Shown: positions 7,511 to 16,140 of the stretch, one piece after another
Layout: every line of letters begins with the position of its first letter
Numbering within the stretch: position 1 is the stretch's first letter
Program-made: the position numbers and the translations under genes
Source: Terriglobia bacterium
GTDB lineage: Bacteria; Acidobacteriota; Terriglobia; Terriglobales; Acidobacteriaceae
Direction of reading: 5' to 3'
Length of the DNA stretch: 64,000 bases
Assembly (NCBI GenBank): GCA_020073465.1
Contig: JAIQFC010000001.1
Location: 1 to 64,000 of the forward strand
The notes under the pieces: generated by a model
What the model saw: only the letters and a program-made list of their open reading frames with translations
Told to the model about the DNA's origin: nothing
Databases searched by the model: none

Positions 7511-9196
7511 ATGGCGCGAGCGGTCGACGGCGTCTCCTCTGATCTGGAACAGCTCACCGAACGTGTGCAGGACCTGGAGCGGCGCGTTGCGGCGCTTGAG
7601 ACTCAGCGCGAGCCTGGCGCACCGGCAGAGTCACGTGCAACTGCAGCGGTCGAAGAGCCCCCCACATTGAGTGTGCCTTCGGGTGCTGTGCCTGTGCTGG
7701 GCAAGGCGGTGCTGGGAATCGCGGGCGCGTATCTGCTTCGTGCCGTTGCGGAGTCGGGCTCGATTCCGAAGCTGCCGGTGCTGGTGGTGGCGATCCTCTA
7801 CGCCGGGATGTGGCTGGTGTGGGCAGCGCGGATTCACGCGGCCAACCGCTTTGCCAGTACGACGTATGGAATTACGGCAGCGTTGATTCTGGCCCCGATG
7901 CTGTGGGAGTCCACGGTGCAGTTTCAGGTTCTTGCGCCTGTGTTCACAGCAGTGGTGCTGGCCGGATTTGTGGTGCTGGCGCTGGGGCTGTCGTGGCGGC
8001 ACAACCTGCAGGCAATTCCGTGGGTAGCGACTCTGGCGGCTGTAATCACGGCTTTGGCGTTGATTATCGCCACGCGCGAACTGGTGCCGTTCACGGCGGC
8101 GCTGTTGGTGCTGGCTCTGGCGACGGAAGTCGTGGTCCAGGAAGGCCACAGGCTGAGTTTGAGGGCAGTGCCGGCGATTGCGGCGGACTTTACGGTCTGG
8201 CTGCTGGTGTACGTGATGACCGGCAGTGAAGGCGTTCCGGTGGGATATCGCGCGGCCAACCCGGGCACCGTGGCGGGCATATCGTTGGCGCTGCTGGCCA
8301 TCTATGGGGGCAGCATCGCGATTCGGAACTTGGCGTTCCTGAGCCGGATCACGAGCTTTGAGGTGGCGCAGGGGATGATCGTGTTTGTGCTGGCGGTCTT
8401 CGCCAGCCTGCGCGCGGCGCATGGATACTGGGAGTTGGTATTGGGGGCGTTCTTTCTGGCCACCTCCGCAGTATGCTACTGGGGCGCATTGTGGCGGTTT
8501 GCGAGCGATACGCACAATCGAAATCGGCGCGCGTACGCGACCTACGCGGCTGCACTTCTGCTTGCGGGCAGTTTCATGGTGTTTCCGGCGAACCTCCAGG
8601 CGCCGCTATTGTCACTGGCAGCAGTGGCAGCTTGTTTCGGATACCTGCGGCATGGCAGTTTCAGTCTCGGAATTCATGGGTCTATCTTTCTGGTGGCCGC
8701 GGCAATCGCTTCCGGCTTCCTGACCTATGCGGGCAGCGCCCTCGCCGGAACGGTGCCACTGGCGCCGGACTGGCAGGAGTGGACGGTGGCGGCCGCGGCT
8801 GCCCTCTGCTATGGCGTGGGATCGCGCGGTTCCACAGACCAGAGGAGGAGACGGCTGCTCTGGGTGATACCTGCGGCGCTTGCCGCACTGGCGGGAGCTG
8901 CGTTGGCGGTGGTGGCCGTGGTCTCGCTTTCCTCCGGCCGTATCGCCCTCAGCGCCTCATCCATTGCCATGACCCGAACGCTTGTGCTGTGCGCCCTGGC
9001 ACTCATATTTGCGTTCGCAGCCTCTCGTTTCGAACGTCCCGAACTCGGATGGCTGGCTTATGCCACCATCGCGTGCGGCACGGCGAAACTCTTGTTCGAA
9101 GACCTGCGGCTAGGCAACGCCGCATCTCTCGTTGTCTCGCTATTGTTCTACGGGTTGGTCCTGATCCTGATGCCGCGCATTCTGACGCGGAAGTGA
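7511..9196 (+). CDS. Large polytopic membrane protein with coiled-coil head (DUF2339-like)
   Basis: 561 residues from ATG 7511 (GGAGAAGAG upstream). An N-terminal coiled coil (SSDLEQLTERVQDLERRVAALE) and a Pro/Ala linker are followed by roughly fifteen hydrophobic segments running to the C-terminus. The architecture is that of DUF2339-type predicted membrane proteins; no catalytic motif was recognised. It lies 41 bases after the NrfD gene on the same strand, so co-transcription is plausible, but a role in electron transfer is not shown. A longer frame reading from 7220 overlaps NrfD and is not used. Confidence 0.75.
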   Translation: MARAVDGVSSDLEQLTERVQDLERRVAALETQREPGAPAESRATAAVEEPPTLSVPSGAVPVLGKAVLGIAGAYLLRAVAESGSIPKLPVLVVAILYAGMWLVWAARIHAANRFASTTYGITAALILAPMLWESTVQFQVLAPVFTAVVLAGFVVLALGLSWRHNLQAIPWVATLAAVITALALIIATRELVPFTAALLVLALATEVVVQEGHRLSLRAVPAIAADFTVWLLVYVMTGSEGVPVGYRAANPGTVAGISLALLAIYGGSIAIRNLAFLSRITSFEVAQGMIVFVLAVFASLRAAHGYWELVLGAFFLATSAVCYWGALWRFASDTHNRNRRAYATYAAALLLAGSFMVFPANLQAPLLSLAAVAACFGYLRHGSFSLGIHGSIFLVAAAIASGFLTYAGSALAGTVPLAPDWQEWTVAAAAALCYGVGSRGSTDQRRRRLLWVIPAALAALAGAALAVVAVVSLSSGRIALSASSIAMTRTLVLCALALIFAFAASRFERPELGWLAYATIACGTAKLLFEDLRLGNAASLVVSLLFYGLVLILMPRILTRK

Positions 9197-9301
9197 CTGC
9201 CATACTCGCTACTCCGTTGGCGACGTTCGCTCAGCGTGGTTCAAAGCGTCAAAGCCGACTCAATGAGTGCAATCGCGACACTACGCCAACCGAGAAACTC
9301 T

Positions 9302-9943
9302 CTATTGGCGTGGCGTTATCGTTGGACCTTTGCAAACTGTTGGAAGCCGATAGATGGAGAGCTTGCTCCCCTCTGTGATGGCGACAAATTCGCCTGATGG
9401 TGAAATCGATGCAGACCTTATGCGGTTGTATGTCATGGGGAAACTGCGATGCCATTCAAAACACGACTTCCTAGTAGCGGTATCGATCACCTGTACTACC
9501 TCGCGGTTGACATCTTCGGGTCCGATCATTCCAAGAGTCGCAATCGTGCGGACGCTTTCAAGCAGGTGTTGCAATCTAAGCACTTTCCTATCGTTGAAAT
9601 CGAACAACATTCGACTTCCATTAGTGGATGATCTGCTGCTCCCGGGATCGACCTGCGGTGTCTCCGCGACGAGTTTGAGGGATCCGTTCTCCCATCGAAC
9701 GACGGATAAGGAACATTTCGTGGCACGACCAGCCGTTGGGCATACTCCCACCGCGATGGAGTCGTCCGACGAGAATGCTACCATCGTCAAAATAGGTTCT
9801 CGTTGAATCTTAGGCAGCGGTTCGGATATATCGAGAGTTGCGACTGGTTGAGGCAGCGGCACGTCTGATGCAAAAGCAAGCAGGGCGCAGTTAAGCAGAA
9901 CAACCAACCCCAAAATCCGTAATGTGCCGCACTCGTACTCCAT
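9302..9943 (-). CDS. Secreted hypothetical protein with WD40/beta-propeller-like segments
   Basis: 213 residues. The N-terminus is a signal peptide (ILGLVVLLNCALLAFAS). The body contains repeats typical of propeller blades: ILTMVAFSSDDSIAVGVC, SLSVVRWENGSLKLV, VVQVIDTATRKSCFEW, RIRSASISPSGEFVAITEGSKLSIYRL. The last looks like a blade with the usual ..SPSGEFVA..GS.L.IY pattern. It is too short for a full propeller, so it may be a fragment or assemble as an oligomer. TAAGCT sits six bases before the ATG, a leaderless arrangement. Codon use is more AT-rich than its neighbours. Confidence 0.6.
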   Translation of the reverse strand: MEYECGTLRILGLVVLLNCALLAFASDVPLPQPVATLDISEPLPKIQREPILTMVAFSSDDSIAVGVCPTAGRATKCSLSVVRWENGSLKLVAETPQVDPGSSRSSTNGSRMLFDFNDRKVLRLQHLLESVRTIATLGMIGPEDVNREVVQVIDTATRKSCFEWHRSFPMTYNRIRSASISPSGEFVAITEGSKLSIYRLPTVCKGPTITPRQ

Positions 9944-10058
9944 ACGCTTAGCTTAAGCGGCAGCAGCTATGAACGCTGTGTGATTGTGACACTTTCTGAA
10001 GTGGCGCATGTCACCTCGGTAACAGCAAGATGGCTCACAGGCCCGAAACGACTGCCGA

Positions 10059-10673
10059 TCATGGCCCCATCGGCTCAGCGGAATAGGTGTGCACCTTGCC
10101 GTCCTTGTCCGGCACGGCCCCAATCCAGCAACCACCAGTGACCAGCTGTGCACGATGCAACGCAACCAGATGTTGAATGCGTGAAAGCCATTCCTTAGCG
10201 CTACGGCCCACGTGGATGGTGGGACCAGCACCCCTATATGGGTTCTGTGAGTGCAAAACATCACTGCAATAGTCGTACAGCCGCACGAAATCATCTTTCG
10301 TGAGGAATCCATCTAACAGAGGTTCAAGGTGAATATGTCTCTTGCCGCCCTCAACCCTTCTTGACGCTTCTTTGAGCGGCTGTGGGTAAAACTCCGGGTT
10401 GACCTCTCCCAAGTGTCCGAGCATCTTTGTGGCGCGCCAATCGGTTGCAAACGATGAACGAACCTTTGAATAAACATCTTTGTTAGCCACGAGTGAGGCG
10501 AAAGCAATTTGCTCAAGCATTTTCCGAAACTGCAAGAACACGATTTCCGCATCTAGAAAATCGTGGCCGGAAGTGACCTGCTTCTCAAAAACACATCTAA
10601 CCAACTCAAATCGCGGCAACAACTGTTCCATGCAACTGCAATACAGTTCTGCATCTGTGTTCACACCCGACAC
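10059..10673 (-). CDS. Hypothetical soluble helical protein, HEPN-like features
   Basis: 204 residues from GTG 10673. I do not recognise a family with confidence. It is predicted largely alpha-helical (CSCMEQLLPRFELVRCVFEKQ; EIVFLQFRKMLEQIAFASLVANK), and FVRLYDYCSDVLHSQNPYR resembles the helix with a conserved S/H before a turn found in HEPN-fold and DUF5677-like proteins. The C-terminus (CWIGAVPDKDGKVHTYSAEPM) looks like a small beta unit. It is rich in lysine and AT-rich codons unlike the surrounding core genes, consistent with acquisition by transfer. No toxin/antitoxin partner is visible next to it. Confidence 0.5.
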   Translation of the reverse strand: MSGVNTDAELYCSCMEQLLPRFELVRCVFEKQVTSGHDFLDAEIVFLQFRKMLEQIAFASLVANKDVYSKVRSSFATDWRATKMLGHLGEVNPEFYPQPLKEASRRVEGGKRHIHLEPLLDGFLTKDDFVRLYDYCSDVLHSQNPYRGAGPTIHVGRSAKEWLSRIQHLVALHRAQLVTGGCWIGAVPDKDGKVHTYSAEPMGP

Positions 10674-11355
10674 TCTATCACTCTCAGTGTCCCACTCCTT
10701 CGGGGTTCTTCACGAGGAGACGTTAGGTGACGAAATCAGGCCATTCCACTCATTCACACCGTCACGAACCATTCTTGGGCCCGCTCGAAAAGTGGAGATG
10801 GGCGAATCTATGGAGGGGAAGATCAGGAGAACAGGAGATTGTTAGTAAGAAATTGAAAGGGCCGTGACATTGGTTATGCTCTAGCCACCAGCTCCTGCGA
10901 GGGAGCCAACAGCGTGGAGACATGCACCGTCACAGCCCCTTGATGCGATCACTGCTTTCGCAGCACCTGACCCCGACTGCTCCTCGCAGAGTTAGTCGGA
11001 TTTTTCGGGTCCGGCCGCCTGGCAAGTTGCCTCACCCGGCGAATCACCCAGTCTACTTCGGATCGGCAAGTTTTATTTCGCCAACCCTTTCGACCGTCGA
11101 CGGGAGCAACCTTAACAGACCATCAATAAAAGTCAACGCAAACTTTTGGTGCAATGATGGGTCTAAAAGCTGTGCATAATAAAGAATGCAACTCATTGCA
11201 GCAACGTTGCTTACTAATCTGCGGGGTAAATTGGTCCCGGTTTTTCACAGAAGAATGCACAAAGGGGAAGAGGTGTCCAAGAGGTTGAAAGTGAACCAAA
11301 TAATCGTCTTGACGCAGAAGAGTTCTCAGCGCATCTTGCTGATAGCAGACACGCA
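10674..11355. other. Gene-poor AT-richer stretch
   Basis: About 680 bases with no convincing gene on either strand. Short open frames here lack ribosome sites and coding bias. The base composition is visibly lower in GC than the rest of the window. A TTGACG at 11309-11314 could be a -35 for the RNase H-like gene, but no good -10 follows. Confidence 0.5.
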
Positions 11356-11358
11356 GTG

Positions 11359-11757
11359 ATGCCGGATCTCGTGGCTTACGTGGATGGGGGCTCTCTGGGG
11401 AATCCGGGGCCGTCCGGTATTGGAGTGGTGATCGACGGCGGCGACGACGGCCCGGTACGGATTGCGAAGTGGATCGGCCACCAAGACAACAACGTCGCCG
11501 AGTATGTCGCGTTGCTCGAAGCTTTGCAGTACGCGGTGACCCTCAAAGCGAAAACCCTGCACGTTTTCTCGGACTCTCAAGTCGTGGTGCGCCAGATGCG
11601 CGGCGAGTACGTTTGCCGCAGCCCACGCCTCTACTCCTTGCACTGGACCTGCCGCAAGTTGGCGCGTGACTTGACCTTTTCCATTTCTCACGTCCCGCGT
11701 GAGGACAACAGCGAGGCGAACCGGCTGGCCCATTCGGCGGTGCGGAAGCGGAAATAG
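11359..11757 (+). CDS. RNase H-like protein with a substituted catalytic residue
   Basis: 132 residues from ATG 11359 (a GTG at 11356 is directly in front). The fold is that of type 1 RNase H: VAYVDGGSLGNPGPSGIGVV with D9, NNVAEYVALLEAL with E48, and LHVFSDSQVVVRQM with D72. The fourth carboxylate, normally the Asp of the N..AD.LA motif near the C-terminus, is Asn121 here (REDNSEANRLAHSA). RNase H enzymes cleave RNA in RNA-DNA hybrids using two metal ions held by these four acids. The substitution could weaken or abolish activity. It is a single gene at the edge of the AT-rich stretch; function in vivo unknown. Confidence 0.85.
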   Translation: MPDLVAYVDGGSLGNPGPSGIGVVIDGGDDGPVRIAKWIGHQDNNVAEYVALLEALQYAVTLKAKTLHVFSDSQVVVRQMRGEYVCRSPRLYSLHWTCRKLARDLTFSISHVPREDNSEANRLAHSAVRKRK

Positions 11758-11928
11758 GAAAGGATTCCCCCCTCTCCGGCGTAATACCTTTGTGCAGAGA
11801 ATTTCTTGACACCCGCCGCGCTGCGAGCGAGACTCCAAGTACTGCATCTTGAACATCTGAAATGAGTTGGCTGGCTGGATTGCGCCCTCGGCCGGGCTGA
11901 ACTCTGGACGCTGCGTAAGATTTGCGAC

Positions 11929-13380
11929 ATGGACCATTACTCGATCCTCGACCAGAATCCGTCGCCTGTGACGACGTCTGGTCCGGAACCGGTTCTGGAG
12001 ACGGACGTGCAGCAGGCCAACACAACCCGAACGTCCCCCAGCGGCCTTCCTGCGGCGCTGGCGGCCACGAATGTGAGGGCTGCGAGTTCGAGCCTTGGGT
12101 CAGCGGCTCACTCCGGACTGCGCTTCCCCGGCGAGGACGGCGGACGTTCTCTTGCGGGGATGGCCCAGCGCGATCTCGATGCCGCCCTGCAATTGCTCGC
12201 GGAGCGTGCGCAGTACATCACCGAGGCCTCAGGCGCTGCCATCGCATTGCGCCGCAGTCATCACAATGACATGCTCTGCCGGGCCAGCGCGGGAGCGAAC
12301 GCGCCGGAGCTGGGCGCGCTGCTCTCCACCGAATCCGGGTTGTCCGGCGAGAGTGTCCGAACCCGTTCGCCGCTGCGCTGCGATGATGCCGAGCGCGATC
12401 CACGCGTAAACCGCGACGGCTGCCGCGAGTTGGGAATCTCGTCGGTTGTCGTGATGCCGATTGTCCGCGAAGAGCAGGTTCTGGGCGTGTTCGAACTGTT
12501 TTCGGGGAAGCCGGGAGCATTTGGGGAGCGCGATCTTTCGGCCTTGCAGCGTCTCACCGAGATGGTTGAGACCGCAGTGAAGCTGGCGGAAACGGCGCAT
12601 GGATTGCCGTCTGAAACTCCTGCAGAAGTGCACCCCAGCGACGAGCAGTCAATCCACGAGCAGGACGCAAGCGAAGCTCCCCTGGCGGACGTGGAGATTG
12701 AAGAAGTGGAAACCGGGGAATCGCTTGCGGAATTGATGATCCAGTCCGAAGCTCCTGACATTGCGCCGGCCGTTTCTGCGGTAGCTCCTCCGCCGGTGGC
12801 CTCCACTCCCGAGCCGCCGAAGATTTCGCCGCCCAGGAAACCCGTGTTATGGTCTGCCGCGGTTTATACCAGCCCTGACGCGCAGAAGCCCGCGCAGGCG
12901 GATCAGAGCCACGTGCCTCCTGTGCTAAGAAACCTGCGCCAGTGCTGGGCCTGCGGCTTCCCGGTGTCGGAAGGGCGCAAGCTCTGCGTGGAGTGTGAAG
13001 AGAAACAGTGGCGAGGTCAGCTTCGCGTTCCAGGGCCAGCCGCGGCGAGGAAGGATGTTCCCCGCGCGAGCGCAGAGGTCTCGCGAGTTGTCTCTTCAAA
13101 TCAGCCGTTACCAGCGGCGGCTGGAGCCGCGATTCCTCCGGGAACGGTTGTACCTTCTGAACAGGTCAAAGCTGGCGCAATGAGCTCTGCTCCCACCATG
13201 GAGGTTGCGGCTCAGACAGTCACCACACCGCTCGCTCATACTACGGCGGTTGAGTCGGACACCCCGATCTTCAGCGGCGGGATTGAGCCGTCGGAGTCGT
13301 GGTTCTCTGCGAACAAGTACATTCTGGGAGCTCTCCTTATTATCGTGGGCGTGATCACCGCCATCGTTTTCCTGCGTTGA
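11929..13380 (+). CDS. GAF-domain protein with zinc ribbon and C-terminal membrane anchor
   Basis: 483 residues. Residues ~80-230 form a GAF domain (DLDAALQLLAERAQYITEASGAAIALRR, GLSGESVRTRSPLRCDDAERDPRVN, LGISSVVVMPIVREEQVLGVFELFSG). A long Pro/Ser/Glu-rich linker leads to a four-cysteine zinc ribbon (CWACGFPVSEGRKLCVEC) at ~340, another disordered stretch, and one C-terminal transmembrane helix (YILGALLIIVGVITAIVFLR). The GAF domain would sense a small ligand in the cytoplasm. No output domain such as GGDEF or kinase is present, so signalling may go through protein contacts. TAAGAT lies seven bases before the ATG, suggesting leaderless expression. Confidence 0.85.
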   Translation: MDHYSILDQNPSPVTTSGPEPVLETDVQQANTTRTSPSGLPAALAATNVRAASSSLGSAAHSGLRFPGEDGGRSLAGMAQRDLDAALQLLAERAQYITEASGAAIALRRSHHNDMLCRASAGANAPELGALLSTESGLSGESVRTRSPLRCDDAERDPRVNRDGCRELGISSVVVMPIVREEQVLGVFELFSGKPGAFGERDLSALQRLTEMVETAVKLAETAHGLPSETPAEVHPSDEQSIHEQDASEAPLADVEIEEVETGESLAELMIQSEAPDIAPAVSAVAPPPVASTPEPPKISPPRKPVLWSAAVYTSPDAQKPAQADQSHVPPVLRNLRQCWACGFPVSEGRKLCVECEEKQWRGQLRVPGPAAARKDVPRASAEVSRVVSSNQPLPAAAGAAIPPGTVVPSEQVKAGAMSSAPTMEVAAQTVTTPLAHTTAVESDTPIFSGGIEPSESWFSANKYILGALLIIVGVITAIVFLR

Positions 13381-13615
13381 GCCGGTGCTGCAGTCTCGTC
13401 ACTCTTCCAGCAGAATGTTTGAGTGGTATTCTTTCGCCCTGCTGGGGCTTTTTTGTCTCCCACTATCCCACGGCTTGCGCCCCTTCGGCAGGCTCAGAGC
13501 AGGCTGTGGGCTGCATCTTACGCCGCTCCGCGGCCAGGTCCCAAGAGCTCGGCTAGCAGCACGTATGAAGCCGCGCCTTCCCAAAACCATTGATGAAACT
13601 AAGCTCATCGCTTGA
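13381..13615. other. Convergent intergenic region with a repeat-like segment
   Basis: Lies between the ends of the GAF gene and the sensor kinase gene. It contains a short GC stem followed by six T (about 13437-13455), a weak terminator candidate for the GAF gene, and a segment with CCCCTTCGGCAGGCTCAG that resembles short dispersed repeats near 19225 and 22095. Confidence 0.35.
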
Positions 13616-15355
13616 TCAGGCAGCGGTGGGGAGCGTGAACACAAATATGGAGCCGTGATTCAGCTCGCTTTCGGCGCGAATCGACCCGCCGTGGGCCAGC
13701 ATAATGTGCTTGGCAATGGCCAGGCCGAGACCGGTTCCTCCGGATTCGCGGGAGCGGGCTTTGTCCACGCGGTAGAAGCGCTCAAACAGGCGAGGCAAAT
13801 GTTCGGAGGGAATGCCGGTGCCGAAATCCTGCACGTAGAACTCGATTCCACGTTGCGAGGGGCGGGCGCCGAGAACGATGCGTCCACCGGAGCGGCCGTA
13901 TTTCATGGCATTGTCGATAAGGTTGGCAAACACCTGATGAATGGCTTCGCGGTCGGCTAGAACGGGGGGTAAACCCTCCGGCCCGTGGTCCTTGTCCTGC
14001 GAATATTCGATCTGTAACTCCACACCCTGGCTGCGCGCGATCTCGCGGAAACTTTCTTCCGCATCGCCCAGCAGTTCGCTGGGCGGAACGGGCTCGGCCT
14101 CAAAGCGGGTCTCCCCGGACTCCACGCGCGCGAGGGTCAGCAAGTCCTCCGTAAGGCGCGACATGCGGGCGGCATTCTTGCGAATGATCTCCAGAAACTC
14201 GCGGTTGGGGGCGCCGCTTTCCGGCGTGCTGTCGAGGAGCGTTTCCGAGTATCCCTGAATCGAGGTCAGCGGAGTACGGAGTTCATGGGAGACGTTGGCA
14301 ATGAAGTCCCGGCGGGTCTTCTCGACGCGCTCGGTTTCGGTAAGATCGCGAAGCACAGCGACCGCGCCTCCGCCCGGCAGAGGCGCTGCAGTGACGTCGA
14401 AGGCGCGGCCCGGAACGATCGACGTGGCGCGCGCAGTTTTGACTGTCTTGGTGGTAGTTGCGGCTTTGACGGTGGCCAGGAAATCGGGGTCGCGGATGGT
14501 TTCTACGACTGGGGCGTGGAGACGAGCGTGTTGTGGGACCAGCCGGTCCAGGGGCTGATTGACCCACTGCACCAGGCCATCGGCGCTGACGGCGATGACC
14601 GCATCCTGCATGCTGTTGAGTAGAGTTTCCAGCTGGCGCTGGCTGGAGCGCACGGCGGCAAAACTGCGCTCAATCTGGCCGGCGGTCTTGTCGAGAGCAG
14701 CGGCCAGGCGGCCAATTTCGTCGGGAGAGTGATCGTCGACCCGCGCACTTAGATCGCCTTGCGCGATGCGGGCGGCCATGTCGAGGATCCGTTGCAGGCG
14801 CCACGCCGACCAGGTGGAGGCGACCGCGGCAAAAGCCAGCGCGATGGCGAGAGCCAGAGCGGAACCCCAAAGCAGGTGGCGGCGGACCTGGGCTTGGACT
14901 GCCTCGACATCGGAAAGAGGGTAAGCGAGGCGGACTGCGCCGCCGGAAATCGGGGCCGCGACGTAGAGGAAGGGAATACCCAGGGTTGCGCTGCGGCGCT
15001 CGTTGCTGCCGGGCCTTCCGGCGAGAGCAGCGGCGAATTCTTTCCGCGAGGCGTGGTTCTCCATGGTGGCCGGGTTGGCTTCGGAATCGGCGAGCACTTT
15101 GCCGGAAGCATCGATGATCGTGGCGCGTGCTCCGGCGGCCTGACCTTCCTGAGCGGCAATCTCGGTGAGGGAGTGAGTGCGGTCGGCTTCCACACGATGA
15201 GCGAACAAGAGCGTCTTCTGGGTGAGGTTGCGCTCGATCTCGGTGCGCAGGGAGGTCTCCCAGGCGCTGCCCAGCATGACATCGAGCGTGACGGCGGTGG
15301 CAGCGATGACGACCAGGAAGGCGGCCAGCAGCTTGAAGAAAATCCGGTTCTTCAC
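13616..15355 (-). CDS. PhoR-like membrane sensor histidine kinase
   Basis: 579 residues from GTG 15355 with GAGGAGAAG just upstream. Order: N-terminal membrane helix (FFKLLAAFLVVIAATAVTLDV), periplasmic sensor of ~130 residues, second helix (LLWGSALALAIALAFAAVAS), HAMP, PAS (QLETLLNSMQDAVIAVSADGLVQWVN), HisKA with the phosphoacceptor His in FIANVSHELRTPLTSIQGY, and an HATPase domain (NLIDNAMKYG, FGTGIPSEHLPRLFERFYRVD, GTGLGLAIAKHI). It phosphorylates the response regulator encoded 16 bases upstream in the operon. The domain order is that of PhoR, the phosphate-starvation sensor, but no pst genes are nearby, so the signal is not established. Confidence 0.92.
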   Translation of the reverse strand: MKNRIFFKLLAAFLVVIAATAVTLDVMLGSAWETSLRTEIERNLTQKTLLFAHRVEADRTHSLTEIAAQEGQAAGARATIIDASGKVLADSEANPATMENHASRKEFAAALAGRPGSNERRSATLGIPFLYVAAPISGGAVRLAYPLSDVEAVQAQVRRHLLWGSALALAIALAFAAVASTWSAWRLQRILDMAARIAQGDLSARVDDHSPDEIGRLAAALDKTAGQIERSFAAVRSSQRQLETLLNSMQDAVIAVSADGLVQWVNQPLDRLVPQHARLHAPVVETIRDPDFLATVKAATTTKTVKTARATSIVPGRAFDVTAAPLPGGGAVAVLRDLTETERVEKTRRDFIANVSHELRTPLTSIQGYSETLLDSTPESGAPNREFLEIIRKNAARMSRLTEDLLTLARVESGETRFEAEPVPPSELLGDAEESFREIARSQGVELQIEYSQDKDHGPEGLPPVLADREAIHQVFANLIDNAMKYGRSGGRIVLGARPSQRGIEFYVQDFGTGIPSEHLPRLFERFYRVDKARSRESGGTGLGLAIAKHIMLAHGGSIRAESELNHGSIFVFTLPTAA

Positions 15356-15371
15356 CTTCTCCTCGTAGGCA

Positions 15372-16067
15372 TCATGATTTGGGGGACTCGAAGCGGTAGC
15401 CGGCGCCGCGCACGGTTTTCAGGTAGCGGGGGTTCTCCGGGTCCGGCTCGATTTTTTCCCGGATGCGGCGCACATAAACGTCCACTGATCGCGGAGTGAC
15501 ATACGAAGTGTCACGCCAGACGGAATCGAGCAGGTGGTCGCGGGTGAAGACGCGTCCGGGGTGGCGGGCGAAATAGTCGAGCAGGCGGAACTCGGTCGCG
15601 GTGGTGGCAACGACGCGGCCACGCACCGTAAGAGTCATGGCCGAGGGATCGATTTCGATGTCGCCGACCTTCATGGGACTCGGCGGCAGAGGGCGCTCGA
15701 AGCGGCGCAGCACAGCCTTGACGCGGGCGACGAGTTCGCGCGGGCTGAAAGGCTTGGCGATGTAGTCGTCGGCGCCCAGTTCGAGACCAAGGATGCGGTC
15801 AGCTTCGCTGCTCTTCGCAGTCAGGAAGATAACCGGGACAGCGGCCAGGCCGGGAGTCTGGCGAACCGCGCGGCAGAGTTCCAGGCCGTCCTTGCCGGGC
15901 ACCATGATGTCGAGGATAAACAGACCCGGCCGCTGGCGCTCGGCGTCGGCCAACACGTTGGAGCCGGTAGGATAGACGCGAACCGAAAAATTCTCGTTTT
16001 CGAGGTGGTGGCGCACCAGACGCGAAATATCAGGGTCGTCTTCGACAACGAAGATGCTGGGTTTCAC
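15372..16067 (-). CDS. PhoB-like OmpR-family response regulator
   Basis: 231 residues. GTG 16067 gives the normal N-terminus (KPSIFVVEDDPDISRLVRHHL); a longer frame to 16157 reads through repeat DNA and is rejected. The receiver domain has acidic D10/D11, phosphoacceptor D53 (LFILDIMVPGKDG), and the switch residues in FLTAKSS and AKPFSPRELVARVKAVLRR. The C-terminal winged helix includes RVVATTATEFRLLDYFARHPGRVFTRDHLLDSVW and RSVDVYVRRIREKIEPDPENPRYLKTVRGAGYRF. It forms an operon with the sensor kinase downstream. TACAAT lies six bases before the GTG, so the mRNA may be leaderless. Confidence 0.92.
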   Translation of the reverse strand: MKPSIFVVEDDPDISRLVRHHLENENFSVRVYPTGSNVLADAERQRPGLFILDIMVPGKDGLELCRAVRQTPGLAAVPVIFLTAKSSEADRILGLELGADDYIAKPFSPRELVARVKAVLRRFERPLPPSPMKVGDIEIDPSAMTLTVRGRVVATTATEFRLLDYFARHPGRVFTRDHLLDSVWRDTSYVTPRSVDVYVRRIREKIEPDPENPRYLKTVRGAGYRFESPKS

Positions 16068-16084
16068 GGGTTCATTGTAACTGG

Positions 16085-16130
16085 AAAGCAGTGGCCAGTT
16101 GCCAGGGGGCAGTGGCCAGCGGCACTGCGG
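16085..16130. repeat. CAGTGGCCAG-type short repeat
   Basis: Two CAGTGGCCAG units (one per ~20 bases) with related GCCAG words, just upstream of the response regulator start. The same word occurs three times near 43317-43347, suggesting a dispersed family. Confidence 0.4.
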
Positions 16131-16140
16131 GGCGAAGATT

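Noticed and set aside
11806-11811. TTGACA upstream of the GAF gene as a promoter
   Set aside because: No -10 at 16-18 bases; the TAAGAT at 11916 is a better explanation of the start.
13437-13455. Terminator after the GAF gene
   Set aside because: The stem is only four pairs; kept only as a weak remark.
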